A stretch of 64,000 nucleotides of DNA from Pseudoscleropodium purum (Eukaryota; Streptophyta; Bryopsida; Hypnales; Brachytheciaceae), in the NCBI GenBank assembly GCA_963969395.1, contig OZ017802.1, forward strand, positions 21,731,410 to 21,795,409. Reading direction: 5' to 3'. Below the pieces are notes generated by a model that ran no database searches, was not told the origin of the DNA, and saw only the letters and a list, made by a program, of their open reading frames with translations. The position numbers and the translations under genes were made by a program. Shown here piece after piece: positions 26,440 through 39,331 of this stretch (position 1 is its first letter; the number at the start of each line of letters is the position of its first letter).

Positions 26440-28637
26440 CTACACTTGTTGGTCTTTGTGCCTATTTTTCCAAACATCAAATATGTCATTCCAATCTATG
26501 GATTCAATACCTAAACCATTTATTAAACTAACCCTCATCAATGCATCAAGTGCGGGATCAAGTGTGTCAAGGTTGAATCTAGTTCTCCTTTTGTTTTTAA
26601 CTCAATTTTGCTTTGAAAAGTCATGCTCAGCAGTGCTAGTTGGGATCACAAGTATAGCTTGCCATAGCGACATTAGGGTTGGACAATTAATCATAAACTC
26701 TCCATCAGTACTACAAAAAATCCAAGCTTTGTGCATACCTCAATTTTGGCAAACAAAAGATAACATCTCCACAAATTCGAGCAACTCCACATTCCATTGA
26801 TCAATAAGATTATTGATCCACTTGAAATGTGTGGCCAACTGATTCAACCATTGCTTTATTAATGTGACTCTGTCCAATTCATCTACGGGGTAATGCTTTG
26901 GGCTTAAAAGCTTGGTTGCATTGAAAATTGGCAAATCAGGGAAGCAATCATTGAGTGAATCAATAATCTTTTGAATGTATTGCCTTTCCGAAGTGATGCA
27001 CTCTTCCAAGGATCCTCCTACATCACACCTGGGCATGGAACCATTATGCAAAATGTGCACTTTTTCACAACCAAATGTATCAACTTACACAATCTTTCTA
27101 ATGGACACCACTTCGCAAAGGAACTTGCCCAAGTGTTTAGATGTCCTGCCAAAAGTCACACCAAGATAGTGCCTAGGCAACAAGCTAATTGTAACATCAA
27201 CTATAGAGGCTATGCTTATAATATCTACGTGATCATATTGGAACTTACGATTGAGCTTATTCAACTTAAAGGGTACATTGGCTAGCAAGTGAATAAAGAA
27301 TTGGAACTGAAGAGACATAAGATTTCTATACCATGTAGATTCTTCAGCCTCCCATGACTCTAGAATTGTGGGCATATAGAAGACCAATCTCTCCATGACC
27401 ATGCCTTGAGATAGCCATCTCACTGAATGGATTTGTAAAACCACCCAAGTTTCTTCACAAAATGCAACCAACAATTTCTCTAGAATGCCTCGACAAATTA
27501 CCAATCTTCCCAACCATTCATACACCTTATTGGTTGTTCAATTAATAAAATCCAAACATGGAAATGCATCATTTACATCCTTCATAGCTAAAGCTTCAAG
27601 ATGAACAATACAATGCGTTTCTACAAGATGAGGTACCAATATTTGAAGTTGGGCCACTACACCTTGATGCACTCCAGTCATACAAGTTGCACCATCAACA
27701 ACAATAGCCACTAGCTTCTTCAAATCCAATCCCAGTCTGGTCAACATTCTTTGATGAGACTCAAATATAACCTCCTCCGTCCCTCGAGGAAGAGACATGA
27801 GTTCTACAAATTGAACACATGGTGAACCAGGACCCCTCCCATCAAGTAGCAAATATACACAATTAGATGAGGTTTACATGTCCAATCAGTTGATTTATCA
27901 ATCAATATTGAGTACCCAAGGCTCATATTGACATCATCAATTGACAAGGTTGGAACGTAGATGTTGGGATATTGCATCCAAAAAGCCCATTGCTATTGTA
28001 ACATTTGTATAAGAAGAATACTCTATGCTAGCAAGCGTGTCTAGAGTTGAAAAAAGCATGTGAATCTTACATTGCTCAACATAATGTAGCAATGGTTGAT
28101 AATTATAAACCACAAAGTACAAGAATTTATGGCTTTTTCACGATCTACCAAAGTTTGAAGGCTAAGTTCAGTGGGCACAACCGACCCAACTTTTGAAGGA
28201 TGATGTTTTGCATTCCATCATGTGAAACTCCACTTATGATCATCAAATTTTTCATGTTGCTTGATTGCCGAGAGTTGAATTGTTGAACACCCAATCCTAC
28301 TCCATGTTCTAGCACCAATTCCACCAAATTGACAAGCTTCACACTTCATCACTCCAGCAATTGGACCACTAGGCTTAGACCAATACAACCAACGATGACC
28401 AATCTTCCACTTATTGTTGAATTTTTGTAAGAAAATCTTAGATGTATTTTGCAACATAGTCACTTTATTTGAATCTGGTGTCCCAAGATCCAGATCAACC
28501 TCCTCTTCAATGTTGCTTGAATCTTCTTTTTCATTGTTGATTGACTTGGACTTGAATCCATTGAAATAGAAGTTCAAATCTAGTTGACAAGCATCTCAGG
28601 GTGGACGACTTGGACCTCTATGTGAACTTGAGGCCAT
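26440..28637 (-). pseudogene. hAT-superfamily transposase, decayed (TTF zinc-finger type)
   Basis: Fragments of one transposase run collinearly on the minus strand through several frames. They start at ATG 28637, followed by an in-frame TGA at codon 14. About 28218-28470 holds a TTF/BED-like zinc finger with MKCEACQ, a Cys in RIGCST and a His in IKQHEK and DDHKW. About 27600-27720 has DGATCMTGVHQGV and the ETHCIVHLEALA block of the hAT catalytic domain. About 27410-27440 reads VRWLSQG. About 26500-26660 holds the C-terminal dimerisation region with IPTSTAEHDFS and LDALMRVSL. Frameshifts and stops separate the pieces, so it cannot make protein. Terminal inverted repeats were not found. This is a decayed hAT element of the ZNF862-like type known in plants and animals. 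Confidence 0.85.
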
Positions 28638-29439
28638 CAATCAACAAGTTTAACTGTTGAAACATAACAAATAGCAAGGTTGAACAATTATCCACAAAAC
28701 AATTAACAAGTTGAAATATTCAAGCATAGTAAATAACAAAGTTGAATCATTTTCTGTATGACAATTAAGAAGTTGAAGTAATACTTACAAGTGAGGCGAT
28801 ACTTGAAAGGTTGAATACTCCTAAATCTAAACCATCAAAGTGACATTAAAACAAAAGCATTGACAACTATCAACTAATGAAGAAGACAATATGGCAAAAA
28901 TAAGACAACCAACCCAAACAAAAGCAACTATCTCAACAAAGGTGGCCAAGTCGCCAAGCACTAAACCCTAAACATATTTAAATTAGTGGGTGGATGAATA
29001 GTTTTGGATGAATAGTTTTGATGGGCATTTTTTTTATCAAGCCCTTTAAGTGATGTCTTCATTTGTATTTAGCATATCTTTTTGAAGAAATATATTTTCA
29101 AAGAGGTATTTTTTGAAGGCTACATAATATTTGATGAACACTAAAGTCTTCAATCTAGAACAATAATCATCCTACTAGTCCTTTGATAATTGTTAATTAC
29201 TATGAAGGGTGAATATACTCAAATAAATATCAGATTGAAGGTCATATATAGGATATAGAGAAAAAAGTTGGTATTGATTTCAATTGATGCCGCCACATAA
29301 TCTAGTGCAATCTAGTAGTGAAGTTGTTTGCCTTCTCCAACTTTGGTGCAATTCATCATTAATATTGATCAACAACCTCACATGGGCCTTTGAATTGGTA
29401 ATAGTTGGAGAGGTATTAGAAGTATCATGTACATTAGTT
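28638..29439. other. AT-rich DNA, no gene seen
   Basis: It contains the 5' flank of the hAT remnant. No terminal inverted repeat or target duplication could be identified. Confidence 0.45.
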
Positions 29440-30480
29440 GTAACTTAAGCCTCTAATAATGTGTTGATTTTATTTAGCTGACTATTTCACGTATTAATCT
29501 CTTCTTGCATCTTTTCTTTATGTATCCTCAAAGTAATAATAATTTCTTATTTATTTTTCTTTTCATCTTGAGGATCACTAAACTTTTGTTGTAATGTAAG
29601 ATGTTCCTTTGTTTTAGCTTTAAGTGCTTCTTTAGCCTTTTGAATTTTGATACATTTTTAAAGCCCGTAATTTAAATGTTTTAAATTCCTTAATTTGTAT
29701 TTAACATGAGATTTTCCTAGTCTTGAAAGCATCAATCCTTAGATTGTTAATCTGATACATCTTTTTGTATTCATTATTTAGTTTAAGTAGCTCATCATAG
29801 AAAGGATTCATGGTGGACTTTAGTACCTAGACTTCATTAGGTGATATAATGAAGCTAGTCCTTTCTTCATTCCATCTATAAAATTGGGCACAATTATAGA
29901 TGAGCTAAAAGTAAATTGGATCATAAATGATGGATTGTTTGCAATTAAAAGTGGATCCATTACATTGGTTGAAACATGAGTACAAATCTTTGAAAGATGA
30001 TGAGTTGAGACCAAGGTTATAAGATTATGATCTTTTTTTGACAATAACTTCCATAATAGGTAATCATAAATCAAATAATTCCAATTAAAGTGCTCTCTAT
30101 TCCATGCAAAAAGACCAATGTAGATCATCTCATCCATTCCAAACTCTAGTTGAAAAGCACAAAAGAATCTTTAGTTAAAGTAGACCAACCAAATTGCTAG
30201 TTCTTGATTTTTAGCCTGTTTAATATCCCACCTTGCATTAGTCTTTGCCTTATCTAGATTCAATCCAAATATACTAGCCCTCCCATCAAGAATGATTTTG
30301 GTGGTTAATATTAATTGATTTCCTCTTGGTGTCATGTGAAGAACCTCAACTATTTTTTTTGGGTAAAGTTCAATTTTCTCCCTTGGAGATATACCTCTTT
30401 CATTTTGCTATACTCATTGATCAAATTAGACTTTGGAAGTCCTTTAATGTACTTCCAGACTCTTAGGGTTAATACACCAT
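29440..30480 (-). pseudogene. Decayed coding region of unknown family with C-terminal coiled coil
   Basis: On the minus strand a single frame reads from about 30470 down to 29820 with very few stops: a TAA after IWLVYFN near 30165 and a probable interruption near 30350. It includes REHFNWNY and HHLSKICTHVS (about 29960-30090). Downstream, a lysine/glutamate-rich heptad-like segment near 29480-29680 (KAKEALKAKTKEHL, then HKEKMQEEIN) suggests a coiled coil interrupted by TAA and TGA. Low GC and coding character far beyond chance for this composition argue for a real former protein. A structural (gag-like) protein of a repeat element is one possibility. I do not recognise the family. Confidence 0.5.
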
Positions 30481-30499
30481 ATTTGTAGGGACTTTTGCC

Positions 30500-31379
30500 A
30501 AACACAATGTAAACACTCTTTTATATTATTTTTGACTATAAATTGTACTAAAATTGAGCAAAATAAAAATAAAAATAAAAATCCCAAAGCCCAAGTGACA
30601 ATTGCAAGGTTCACACCTTCCTAGACCCTAGCCATTAAAGGCCATGCTTTTGGAAACTTAGATTTGCTTCACTAGATGCCTGAAATTGGTCAAATGCTGA
30701 AATTTTTGGGCCTCTTAATGCCTAGCTATTAATGCCTATGCTTTTTGGGATTTAAACTTGTTTCTATTATATGTCTAAAATTTTTCAAATGTAAATAAAT
30801 TTGGAGCCTTTCTAGATCCGACCATTAATGGCTCCTATATTGAATTACAAATTGTCTACTATTATGGTCTAGATTTTGCCTTTCTTACAAAAACCTAGGA
30901 CTATAGTATAGGGGTTCTGAAATCTTGGATATAGTCAAATAGTCTAATGTTTCATGGCTAAAGTCACTTGTATTTTAATTTAAAATGGTATTATGCAATA
31001 ATATCTTTAAATTCACAAAATTCTACCACAATTGGATTTCCACTCTTATTTTTGGGGTGATAATTTAGTGGCCATTCCTTTACATATACTATGGATGGGA
31101 TGGATGTAGTCCCAGTCTAATTTAGTGAGGTTCAATATTTTGGCAATTTGACAAGGCAAGACCACAATTTGTCATGCACATGATCTATCCATATAGACAC
31201 AATGCCAAATTGAATACAATAATAATATCTAGATATAACTTTTACATTCCTTTATATATATATATATATATATAATATGTTTATCATTGGCAAATCATCC
31301 TTGTCACTATTTAATTAGCCTAATTACTATTTAGAATGAATATCAAATTAGTCCTTGTCCTATAGCAATTTGTCTCTAT
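30500..31379. other. AT-rich intergenic DNA, no gene seen
   Basis: Two short near-copies of a phrase containing CTTTTGG(G/A)A and 'taatg' blocks occur near 30640 and 30740. A (TA)11 run lies near 31254-31276. Nothing else was found. Confidence 0.45.
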
Positions 31380-32160
31380 CTAATGTAAGGAATGATGTGT
31401 GTAAAATTCCTAGTTAAAATTTTTACAGTAGTATTTTTGTTGTGTTTGGTTGTTCTTTTGGAATAGTTGGTAATTTAATTGTTAATTTTGTGGTCAAAGT
31501 GGGTGATTTGGCATGTTAATTCACCAATTTGGGAGAGATTAATAGTTATAGTACCAAGTTGGATTTTCAGATTAGATATGACAAAGTGATAATGCTGCAA
31601 ACTATCAAATTAGCAATTGTTGGTTTGGAAGCTAGTTTGCAATTGTAGGTGAGGTCCCAATTTGGTAGTTTGCCTTGGCAATTTGGCTATGCAACTGTTG
31701 GCTTGTATTCTATTAGGTTGGTGAGGATTCATTTTGAGGTTACCCATTACAAAAAAGTTGAGTGAGTGTTCCAATCCAAATAGGTTGTGTATTTATTTTT
31801 ATTTTGCAAGATGTGATGTTTGCTAGTTAGAGTGATGGAATTTGTGGTTCCAAGTTGGTGATGATGTAGTGAGTGATGAAGCTAATGGAATGATGTGCAC
31901 AAATGTTTATTAAGTTGGCTGTTGAAAAACTATGAAATTGTTAATAGTGATGTGATCGCTATGTTGAGCAACATGATATAAATTTTAGGCCTAATAGGTT
32001 TCCATTGCAGCATGTGAATGTATGTATTCAAATGCATGATTGTGTGTTCTAGAGTTGTGTTACATGTTTTACAAATTGAATTTATTAGTATAGATTTCCT
32101 ACTTGACCATCTTCCTTAGAGAAAATTTATTATACTTAAAGGCATTAGAAGATTATCAAT
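31380..32160. repeat. G+T-rich tract related to 14050-15750
   Basis: It has the same plus-strand G+T bias and the shared phrase CACCAATTTGGGAGAG (near 31522). There is no coding content. Confidence 0.3.
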
Positions 32161-32430
32161 TGCATTAGAATGTTGTAGTTCCCTGAGGTTTTCAAACCTT
32201 GGAAACTTGCTGCACCTACAACTTGAAATGGCATAGCGACTACCACGTCATTAAAAAAATTTCAGCTTTTTTTTCATTTATAAATTTAAAAAAAAAAAGG
32301 CATAATACCGGCTATTCTTTAGCTGCCAAAAGAATAACAATGGGAACAACAATAGAAACGGCCTTCAAACAGTCCTTCCAGACCCTCCCAAATCCTCTAA
32401 AGGATAATTTTTGAGACGGTGATTATTCTC
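32161..32430. repeat. Possible MITE-like repeat with T-rich core
   Basis: A GGCATAGCGACTACCACGTC block is followed by a T/A-rich core. The right flank AAATCCTCTAAAGGATAATT recalls the right end of the element at 1117-1432. The match at the left side is weak. Confidence 0.3.
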
Positions 32431-33261
32431 CTTCAACAATGTCTAATGCAAATTCTTAGTAACAATATTTAGTGCACAAGTACGAAACAATTTGTTAGCT
32501 AAACAAATGCAATATGGCATAGCCAAGAAAGTTCTTTGAAAATCTTCTAATTAATATAGGGATTACGACAAGTCACCTAATGCTTTAAACTGACCATTAG
32601 TTCCAACAAGTTCTACAAAAATTAGATATTGCCAAATAGTTCAATAATAAGGTAGGCTATTTTAAAGTGTCTATATTCTAAAAGTGATAATGATACAAAG
32701 GTACATTTTGTTTTTTTCTCCAAAAATGCAATCAGCTTTTAAATGGTTACTTTAAGAGCAGACTACCTTAATCACAAACTCTCTTGTGGCAATTATTTCC
32801 TTCCTCAACATCCAATGTCTAAATCAAACTTTGAAATTATCCCTCTAGTTACTCACATTAAATTCCAACCTTCAAATTCTTTGCAGATCTTGATTTAATT
32901 TATTCCATGTATACTTAACAATTTACAATTGAATACATACTTAGATTAATACTTCAAATTCTAAGTGTTTCTACTACTTTTCATCCCTAATACTTAGACA
33001 AATTGCTTATACTCCCAATTATTACATTGTAAACATTCCCAATCCAAATTGTCTAATCAATTTCATCACAATTCAATTATCATCAAGAAAACATCATCTA
33101 TCCAAATTCAAGTAAATAGTTAGTCAACAACGATTCTTTCTAGTTGCTATTACTCTACTCGGTTACAAAATCACAGTGTCAATTTGTCTTACTACCATAT
33201 ACCATAGCATGCTTTCACTGCACTTTTAATCCATTAATGTAGATGTATCCAATACCAATGG
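32431..33261. other. AT-rich intergenic DNA, no gene seen
   Basis: It is pyrimidine- and A-rich on the plus strand, with short frames only. Confidence 0.45.
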
Positions 33262-33429
33262 CTAACCTAATACCACCCAAATGTAGGATACTTGTTGATT
33301 CTAGAATGAGAATTTATAACACAAATACATGCCTTAATTTCACTTATTATGAAGTTAAGGCATGTAGTACTATCATAGATTTTCACTCTAGAATCAATGA
33401 CAATCATACATTGGGTGGTATGAGGTTAG
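33262..33429. repeat. Long hairpin: 80-bp inverted repeat with 7-nt loop
   Basis: The left arm is 33262-33342 and the right arm 33350-33429. The arms align end to end with one single-base gap and about 15 mismatches, roughly 80 percent identity. Perfect stretches include ATACCACCCA, TTGATTCTAGA and TACATGCCTTAA. Similarity stops sharply at both outer ends. A transcript would form a near-continuous stem, which could be a foldback transposon or a young small-RNA precursor. The 78-codon frame 33243-33479 is a by-product of the palindrome. Confidence 0.85.
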
Positions 33430-35284
33430 TGGTTTGTAGTACAATTTTTATAAGACAAAACCAAGGCAATTCCAAATAGGTTCGCTTAGGAAAAACTCAA
33501 GTTAGCTCAGTGTTTTAATTAGCTAATGTCACTTTGTAGGTAAATTATATCTTTAATCTTAATATATTAGGATATTTTGTATCTTTCATATTCTATTTAG
33601 AAATGGGAAGGAATTCTCTCTCTAGTTTCTGTCCAATTATAAATACAAATTTCTAACCACTAAATTTGTCTCAGTCTTATTTTAAGATAAAATATAAATT
33701 TAAAAAGTGTGAGTTAAAGGCACCTGCATTCACAATTCTCATACTTTGAATTCATTGAAATATATTACAAATATATTAATTTGCAACCTGCATCACACAA
33801 TACATATTTGAATTTTGAAAATTCGGTTTAACTGAGAACTCATGAATCGTTTTGCACAAATATCATTTCGCTTCTAAATCACTTTAAGCGCTAATGTCTT
33901 AATTACTTAAAGTAAATGTACCATATATCCTTTCTAAGAATTGAAAACAACCAAGGACATTGCTTAAACAATTCTAAAATTTTCCTTAAGGAATCTATAA
34001 TATGCTTTGCTAAATTATTTTAAAGTATTTTGAATTCTTCCCTTATCAAGGCTCCGGTCTTTATTTGAAAATATTCTTTCATCATTTAGCATTTCTAATT
34101 GATCTTTCTTTGCTGCAAATCTTTTCTAATTTGTCTTCTATTGAAGCTTTGCTCTTATACTCTATCTTAATGTTTTCCTTTTTAGTCTCACATTCTACTT
34201 TTGCGTAATTCAATTGGTTACAAAATTTATATTGTTTCAATTTTAATTTAACATGTTCTCTATCCATTTTACATCATTTGTATTCCAATCATATTAACTC
34301 TATAGTCAAGCAATTGATTTCTCTCAATAAAATATTGCTACAATATAGAAATTCTCTCAACTTGCACTTTAGATAAACAATTTCACACACCAATATCACA
34401 AAAGAATTTAAATACACATTCAAGCATTAATCCATGTATACATAACTTCAATTAGAATACCATTTATTAATCATATAGATAATCATTCCATAATTAAAAT
34501 GTACATCAATTATTTACAATTGTTCAATAATTTCTATTCATTAGAATTTTAAACTCATTTTCTGACTCCAAATAAATCTCAATCCCTAATTTTATTTTCA
34601 ATATATATATCCATTTGTGACACAAAGATATTCCAATATTTTAAATAAAAATAATTACCACTCACTAGAATTATTAAGTTTCAAAATGAAATCCAATCTT
34701 TGGATCACTCAATTCCAAACCAAGCACCAGTATAAAAATAATTTCTAATCATTGGAATTAACAAATTAATTACTAATTCAATATTTTGCTCCACTTTTCT
34801 TCCCCTCTCACTTTAAACATTGACACAAAGAATTATCTTAAGAAATGAAACACAATTGATAGACAAAATTCTACTCAAAAGATAATAAAAATTCTCTTAA
34901 AGAAATTCTCCTTCATAAAAAATTGCTCACGGCAATGTAACACCAAAATAAAATGTAATGCTTAAAGCAATAAAACTAACACTTAAGTGAATAAAAAATC
35001 ACAACTCGAGATGACAATGAAAAAAACATAACTTCACCACACAAAATTGCAAAAGAAAATTAAAAAGAAGAAAAGAATGAGAGAAAACCACTATTTATCA
35101 CCCTCCATTCTCAAAAACACCCCTTCAAATCTCTTGATAAAAACTGTCACAATTCACAACCGTTCAAATTAAAGAGACTTTTCACATTTAAACATCAACT
35201 ATCACCACATTTACACTTTATTGCTCAAAATTTTGAACATAAAACCCATTTTATACTCAAAAAATAAAATTATCTTTATTAGAT
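33430..35284. other. AT-rich intergenic DNA, no gene seen
   Basis: Short frames only. It is C+A-rich over long stretches of the plus strand. Confidence 0.45.
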
Positions 35285-35387
35285 GGTTGGTATTGGGTAT
35301 GTCTAACTTATTGAAGGGAAGTCATCACACTAGGACAAGTTGTAGTTGACTTTGCAGGTATGCAACCAAATCAGCCAAATTAACCAA
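35285..35387 (+). pseudogene. Fragment of decayed DGN-motif gene, N-terminal exon
   Basis: The plus-strand frame reads GIGYV-stop-LIEGKSSH and, after a frame slip, GQVVVDFAGMQPNQPN, then meets a GT donor-like site at 35388. It precedes the larger coding remnant at 36408-37440 in the same orientation, and I infer both belong to one gene. The assignment rests on coding character and context only. The family is unknown to me. Confidence 0.4.
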
Positions 35388-36407
35388 GTAAATTCTAATT
35401 TAATAATTGTTATATAAACCATTTTTATTACAGGCATCATTCAAGAGAACCACTGAACTTTTTATATTTCACTTTTACTAGTGTGTTCTATGCCTTTGCC
35501 ATAGCCAAAATATTGAAAAGTACAAGTAATTTTTCTATTTTTTTAAACCAAAAATATCTAAAAAATCCATAAATTTCACATCGTAGGTCCAAATGCCACA
35601 AAACAAAGCTTGTGCACCCTTCTTCATGAAGTGCTTTTTGATACTACCAAGAACACAATTAAGGGTGTATGATTGAGTAGGTTTTAGCATAAGAAACAAA
35701 CAAAACAAAACAACCTCTCTTAAGGGATGGATATCTACCAAACCAATTTCAGCTCAAATCCAAATTCACTTCATAATATGGCTACAAATTCACATGCTCA
35801 ACTCTATAGTCTAACTAGCCAATTTATTCTTTACTTCCTAATCTCAATTGATACCAAACACTAATTCCAATTTAATTCCAATTTCAAAATTGACAAACTT
35901 TCTTAAATTTCACTCACACAAAACATGCTAATCCACCAATCACTTCACTAATTCATAGACACAAGTAAAACCAACCACTAGTTTCAACATCCATACAACA
36001 ATAATTTGGCAACTTGTCCAAAACAACAAATTACATACAACAAACTCACCATAGACAAATTACCAGAATACTAATATAAGAAGTTGAATTATATTTATAG
36101 TGAAAGAGTTCACTCTACAATAAAAACAATGAAAACTTGACTTTAGAATATCGAGAGAGTGAAAGAGAGAGACCAATTCAACTTGCACAACTATATTTTG
36201 AAAGAAGGGAGATAGATAGACTTGAAAAGACTTTCTAAAAAGTTACCATTGTTCTGATCTAGTCTTTGTACAATGTTTTGCATTCCAATAAACTATTTTA
36301 ACAATTTACTATAGTTAACGGCCCATTACTAAAAATCAAGTTTCAATTTGTTTGCATTTACGATACAATTGGCTATTAGTCCAAATTACAAATAAAACTA
36401 CACATGA
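35388..36407. other. AT-rich intron or inserted repeat DNA
   Basis: C+A-rich sequence without a coding pattern. It separates two inferred exons of the decayed gene. Confidence 0.35.
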
Positions 36408-37440
36408 CAAATACATATACACAAAATAGAACCTCTTCAATTGTTAAATGAAGATGCCATTTCAAAGATGTTGACACATAGAATCCACAAGTATAGGATT
36501 AGAATATTAGATGTTGTACTTCAACTTCCTTCTGAAGATCAATTAGCTAGAGGTATAGTTGCATGGCTTTGTGATGAAAAAGACTGTAAATACTTCTTCT
36601 CATCTTGAACAATTGAGGTATCAATAAAGGGAAAAATAAAAAATCAATGTTTTTTTATGTCGTATGATTTTTTTGCCGGTTGTGAAGCCTTTTTTGAAAA
36701 GTGATGTCATGAATGTAGATGCACACTTTGTTACTTGTGGTTACACAGAGGAAATGGAATTTTCTATGTGGCCTTGGAGAATAATGAGAAGAAAACGATA
36801 GATGTCATGGATCATAATATGAAATCATCGAGTGCCAACTAGGTGTGGACTAATGCTACATTTGAGAAAGAATTGGAAAATGATGAAGATCTCAATGTTT
36901 TTTTTTGGCAAGATGTTTATGGTGTAGGATGGCAACTATTGTTTGCAAATATGGTTGCCTATTATCAACCATGATCTTATGGACAACTTCACATGACATT
37001 ATATTATTGAAAATATTATTTTGGAAGTCAAGGGGGACATTGCAACTATGTTGGAAGCATTACATGAAGTCAATTGGTAATCTCTTCTATTTCTTTATCA
37101 ATTTTGATTTCATTTCACTTCTTAGCCTTTAAAGCTTATTTGCTTTGAACCATTGAAACTATTGGTATGGAATTCTATATTTTCTTAGTTTAATGTGAAG
37201 TTCACAAATTTTAATACAATAAATTTTTTTTGCTAGAAGAAACTAGAAATTCCATATTTCTATAAATCTTATTCTCAAGCTTTATCACATTCAAAGTATT
37301 GATGGGCAACCATTCTCATATTTAGGAAATTTGACTCTAAAGTAGATCTTATTAAAGTTGAAGCCAAGAAAAATTCAAATAAAGAACTTAGTTCACTTTG
37401 ACTATTGAAGCTCTAAATAGAGTCTTACACAAGGTTCATT
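36408..37440 (+). pseudogene. Decayed gene with DGN(H)(R)-type motif (ParB/sulfiredoxin-like?), central exons
   Basis: About 67 codons are open at 36408-36605 (RILDVVLQLPSEDQLARG, then AWLCDEKDCKYFFSS), ending at TGA. The reading continues in other frames: PVVKPFLKSDVMNVDAHFV, then HRGNGIFYVALENNEKK and TIDVMDHNMKSS (to about 36835). Next comes GKMFMV-stop-DGNYCLQIWLPI, and then LEVKGDIATMLEALHEVNW before a GT at about 37080. A further exon near 37340-37440 includes TIEALNRVLHKV. DGNYC would be DGNHR before two C-to-T changes, and DGNHR/DGQHR motifs occur in ParB/sulfiredoxin-like domains. Several stops replace likely Trp codons. The family and function are not established. It may be a transposon-borne gene. 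Confidence 0.5.
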
Positions 37441-39331
37441 TCTAAAGTTTAATGTACCATTTCAATTTTTTTTTCAATCTTTCAATCTTTCCTTCATTCT
37501 TATTGTTCATTTGAATTAATATTATGTTCTTCTAATATACATAGCATTTGTCATCATGTGCAATTTTGGTCATACTTCTATTTTTTTGGAGTACTCAAAG
37601 TGCCTTAGTGGGCAACAAGGACCTTGAGAGTGACTCCTTAAGCCTTGTAATAGTCTAAAAAGGGAAGAATGAGAGACTTCCAAGCAAATAGGGACAATAG
37701 CACCTTGAATTTAAAGAGGATGGTAGTATATTATACATTTTTGAAAAGCTCTTGAGAAGAAGTTTTTATTTGTCTAGCGAATGTATAATTTGAACTAATT
37801 GGCTAGAAGTTATGGCCATTCAAAGTTGAAGGTGTCCTATTGACATTGGGATTTTGAAGGGTTAAGAGTAAGAGGTTTCTATGAATCCATCATGAAAGTA
37901 TGGCATATAGCATATCATTGAAAATTTATAAACACAAGAAAGTTAGAATGACAAGCATTACAAGTTTTTTTAAACTAAGAGTCAAAAGTTTTGACCAAGA
38001 GAAGGGCAGTGGTAAAGGTGTAACACTTCTCCCAATGAACCCGAATCTTTAGAGGGATATAAATTTGCAAGAACTTGTCCAAATGGGACATGTAAATAAT
38101 TAATTAGCATCTATTTGACAAGTAGATATCTAAAATGGAATAGTATGTGAGATTTGGAGCTCTAGTTGAAAAATTACGCCGTTTGAAAGTTCGGAAGTTC
38201 AAACAGTGACATAACTTAGTGATTTCAATTGGAAATGGGTGGTCTTCCAAAACCTAAGCGGATTTGAGAAGTGCCTTCGACCTACAAGAGGGGATTTCTT
38301 CTAAATTTCCTAGAAGGTAGTATAGGAGGGGTTGGTTTCCCTCCTCACTCCCTTTTGGAACCTTGGTGAGTCTTGGTGACTCAAGGTTAGTGACGTATCT
38401 TCACCACTGCCTCCAAGGCACCATGGAACACTTGTACGTAGGCACTATCGCATTAGTTGGATGAAGTCCTACTCCTTATTAGGCCACTCTCAAAGTGTAC
38501 CAAGTTGTGAGTCATGATTAGCCTTGGTACAAAAAGTAGCAAGTATACAATGGACTCGCATGGAGTGGGGTGTGAGTGTTTCTAGCTCCACTTTTTAGAG
38601 TAAAAACATGCACATGGGCTCTAGTGGCAATGTTAGTGACTTCTTATGGGGTTTGCTAAACGTAGTGTTCTCTGGCTTTCCAAACAATGGACACTTTTTA
38701 TGTTTCCTAATCAAATTTACTAATTATAATTTATAAAAGTTAGAACTTGGTGGTTGAATTAAACTTTAAAGGGAAAAATTTAATCTAATCTAATTTTTAT
38801 GGATTTTTTGAATATAAACTTAACTAAGTCATTCTAACTAATAGTTTGGAGGTTGGAATTATAGTCTAAATATCTAACAAATAAAGCAAAATAAAGCAAA
38901 ACTAACTAGCATATGTTTTTGGGTTGTTTTAAGAATATTTTTTTTCTAACTAATTTAACAAGTAGATTCTAATCTAAGGTTCTTAGCAAAATCTAAGACA
39001 AATGTTATGGAAAGAGAGGGATATTAAGAGAGAGTTTAAAGAAGAAAAGGAAGAAATTTAGTGGTATTTGAGATTAAATAGCTTCTAATAAGTCAGAACT
39101 TGTTAGGTACTATTTTTCTCAAGGTTTAAAGAATAAAATCAAAGCTTAGCCATGCAAGGGCGACTTTAGGCTAACTTTGACAAAGATTTTGACTTAAAAT
39201 ATTTCTCTTAAAACCATGGTTTTGCCATTTTAAGGTTTCACCATAAATCCAAAAGATTCGAGGCCAAAGCTTTGCCATGCAAGAGTGACCCCAAGCTAAT
39301 TTAGTTAAAATTTTGTTTGGGTTTTTAGTTT
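37441..39331. other. Non-coding DNA between exons of the decayed gene; probable inserted repeat
   Basis: Around 38160-38700 the GC rises and the sequence has a low-copy look but no frame. At 39142 and 39268 two near-copies of AGCTT(A/T)GCCATGCAAG lie about 125 bp apart. Confidence 0.35.

Noticed and set aside
33243..33479. 78-codon plus frame
   Set aside because: It spans the inverted repeat at 33262-33429, and its openness follows from the palindrome rather than from coding constraint.
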